Assembly (NCBI GenBank): GCA_965198675.1
Contig: OZ240666.1
Coordinates: forward strand, 2,790,001-2,854,000
Origin: Prochloron sp965198675
GTDB lineage: Bacteria > Cyanobacteriota > Cyanobacteriia > Cyanobacteriales > Prochloraceae
Direction of reading: 5' to 3'
Length of the DNA stretch: 64,000 nucleotides
This document shows, one piece after another, positions 62,793 through 64,000 of the stretch. A program made the position numbers and the translations under genes. The notes under the pieces are model-generated. The model saw only the letters and a list, made by a program, of their open reading frames with translations. It had not been told where the DNA came from and did not search any database. Position 1 is the first letter of the stretch. Each line of letters opens with the position of its first letter.

Positions 62793-63791
62793 ATGAATCT
62801 TCCCCCACAAACTGTTGGTGATGTTGGCGAGCAGGGTCTTTTACAAAGGCTGCTGCCCTTTTGTGCTACTAACATAGTGGGGGACGATGGAGCTTTATTG
62901 GCCATCGGGATCGGTCAATCTTTAGTGGTGACAACCGATGTGCTGGTGGATGGAGTCCATTTTAGCGATCGCACCACCAGTGCAGAAGATGTTGGTTGGC
63001 GTGCTGCTGCGGCTAATTTATCCGATTTAGCTGCCATGGGAGCTGCTCCTCTGGGTATTACTGTCGGTTTAAGTCTTCCCCCTGACGTGACTTTGGATTG
63101 GGTGGAGGGTCTCTACCATGGCTTAACATTATGCCTAAACAAATTTAATACAAAAGTTATTGGTGGAGATGTATGTCGTTCTTCGGTCATTACAGTAGCT
63201 ATTACTGCTTGTGGTCAAGTTGATCCCCACCGTGCGATTCGCCGTTCTGCTGCCCGTTCGGGAGATGCCATTGTCGTTACTGGACTCCACGGCGGTTCTC
63301 GGGCAGGGCTGGAATTACTTTTGCACCCAGAACAAAACAACCACCTGGAAGTTGCCCTGAGGCAGTCCTTGATTCAGAAGCACCGGCGACCTATACCCAG
63401 GTTAGATATTATAGCACAAATAAATGAAATTGTCAAGGATAATTGGCCCGTTGGGGGCATGGATAGCAGCGATGGTTTGGCGGATGCTGTGATTCAAATT
63501 TGTCGTTGTAGTGGGGTGGGGGCAGAAATTGATTGCAACGCCATTCCTTTATTTCCTGGTTGGCAAAAATTTGGTTGCACAGCATTAGAATATGCTCTCT
63601 ATGGGGGTGAAGACTTTGAATTAGTGCTGTGTCTTCCTGAGAAAGAGGCGATCGCCTTAGTAGAGAGTTTAGGAGAAGGAGCAGCAGTTATTGGGAAAAT
63701 AACTGCCGGAGTTGAGGTTAAGCTAGTAGATGCAAAAGGGGTTTATCCTGAGCAAATGTTAAATTTGGAAGCAGGATTTAAACACTTTTGA
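62793..63791 (+). CDS. thiL: Thiamine-monophosphate kinase
   Basis: The 332-residue enzyme phosphorylates thiamine monophosphate to the active diphosphate. It has the ATP/metal-binding motifs of the PurM-like fold: NIVGDDGALLAIG, VVTTDVLVDGVHF, KVIGGDVCRS, GMDSSDGLADAV and YGGEDFELVL. The start MNLPPQTVGDVGEQGLLQRL is right after the heptamer array, so the untranslated leader consists of repeats. Length is normal and the gene looks intact. Confidence 0.94.
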   Translation: MNLPPQTVGDVGEQGLLQRLLPFCATNIVGDDGALLAIGIGQSLVVTTDVLVDGVHFSDRTTSAEDVGWRAAAANLSDLAAMGAAPLGITVGLSLPPDVTLDWVEGLYHGLTLCLNKFNTKVIGGDVCRSSVITVAITACGQVDPHRAIRRSAARSGDAIVVTGLHGGSRAGLELLLHPEQNNHLEVALRQSLIQKHRRPIPRLDIIAQINEIVKDNWPVGGMDSSDGLADAVIQICRCSGVGAEIDCNAIPLFPGWQKFGCTALEYALYGGEDFELVLCLPEKEAIALVESLGEGAAVIGKITAGVEVKLVDAKGVYPEQMLNLEAGFKHF

Positions 63792-64000
63792 AGAAGTTAG
63801 CAAATGCGGCAGGAGCCTCACGCCATAATCTTTGATTTGGTCCCTTGGCGCGAGTTTTGGCGTGAGAGGAACCCCCCTCTACTCCCCCCAAGGGGAGATG
63901 CCGCGCCGGATATTAAAATTCATTGACGGATTCTCAAAACTACGATACAATGAATTGGAGTGGGGCAGGACGCATACCTCACTATAAAACGCAGTAGAGG
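63792..64000. other. Terminal intergenic stretch with one palindrome
   Basis: A palindromic element with arms CCTCACGCC (63824) and GGCGTGAG (63860) resembles 35764-35826. No gene start is visible before the window ends. Confidence 0.5.

Noticed and set aside
1..64000. tRNA, rRNA or riboswitch genes
   Set aside because: I scanned for TTCGA-type arms with acceptor stems, rRNA landmarks and obvious thiamine or cobalamin riboswitch cores near thiL and the cobT-like gene, and found none; a covariance-model search would be decisive.

Overview
The window comes from a cyanobacterium, probably a repeat-rich filamentous one; genus and species cannot be fixed from sequence alone. The evidence is a psbA gene for photosystem II D1, a thylakoid-lumen TLP40/CYP38-type cyclophilin, several cyanobacterial or plastid-linked families (DUF1995, DUF2993, GerMN, DUF2232, a ycf29-like regulator, an efp-accB pair), many HIP1 octamers (GCGATCGC), and heptanucleotide TAACTGG tandem repeats. 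I see no rRNA, tRNA, CRISPR array or phage structural gene.

Layout. 0-0.75 kb: TnpB-element debris. 0.8-5.6 kb: AI-2E-type permease, a four-repeat PPC protein, a DUF1995 protein and a cysteine desulfurase. 5.7-14.5 kb: two TnpB elements flank a broken PIN toxin, a zinc-binding RelE-like protein, an M1 aminopeptidase and a broken choice-of-anchor I gene. 14.7-19.4 kb: ilvD, a vapBC-like remnant and psbA with a consensus promoter and a terminator. 19.6-31.6 kb: a PIN toxin with a large partner, a truncated copy of the permease, a DUF481 porin-like protein, a PotD-like lipoprotein, a CobT-like enzyme, a Crp/Fnr regulator with a DUF2232 gene, pgsA, a CSP41-like epimerase and a DUF2079 protein. 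30.4-42.1 kb: a glycosyltransferase cluster opened by an IS630 element, another TnpB element, a decayed paralogue of the large glycosyltransferase, and a DarT-DarG fusion. 42.4-49.5 kb: AGCS symporter, broken antitoxin, HEAT-repeat pseudogene, and a TcmP/radical-SAM operon whose radical-SAM gene carries a mini-intein. 49.7-64 kb: pgi, two broken secreted or membrane genes, a response regulator, proS, DUF2993-GerMN, efp-accB, the TLP40-like gene and thiL.

The strongest observations are four. (1) A 172-residue mini-intein splits the CX3CX2C iron-sulfur motif of the radical-SAM partner of TcmP and carries an in-frame palindromic insertion. (2) A DarT-like ADP-ribosyltransferase and its DarG-like macrodomain are fused in one polypeptide. 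(3) Several families of small palindromic elements are lodged inside coding sequences, especially TnpB genes, often nested, and resemble Rickettsia palindromic elements in behaviour. (4) An IS630 copy sits in a glycosyltransferase gene whose uninterrupted frame can be rebuilt exactly. A PIN toxin with a 260-residue partner is a further candidate toxin-antitoxin pair.

Metabolic genes (ilvD, pgi, proS, thiL, efp, accB, pgsA, psbA) look intact. Many accessory genes are frameshifted, truncated or interrupted. The window therefore reads as a stable housekeeping backbone with continual small-repeat and transposon insertion in the rest.
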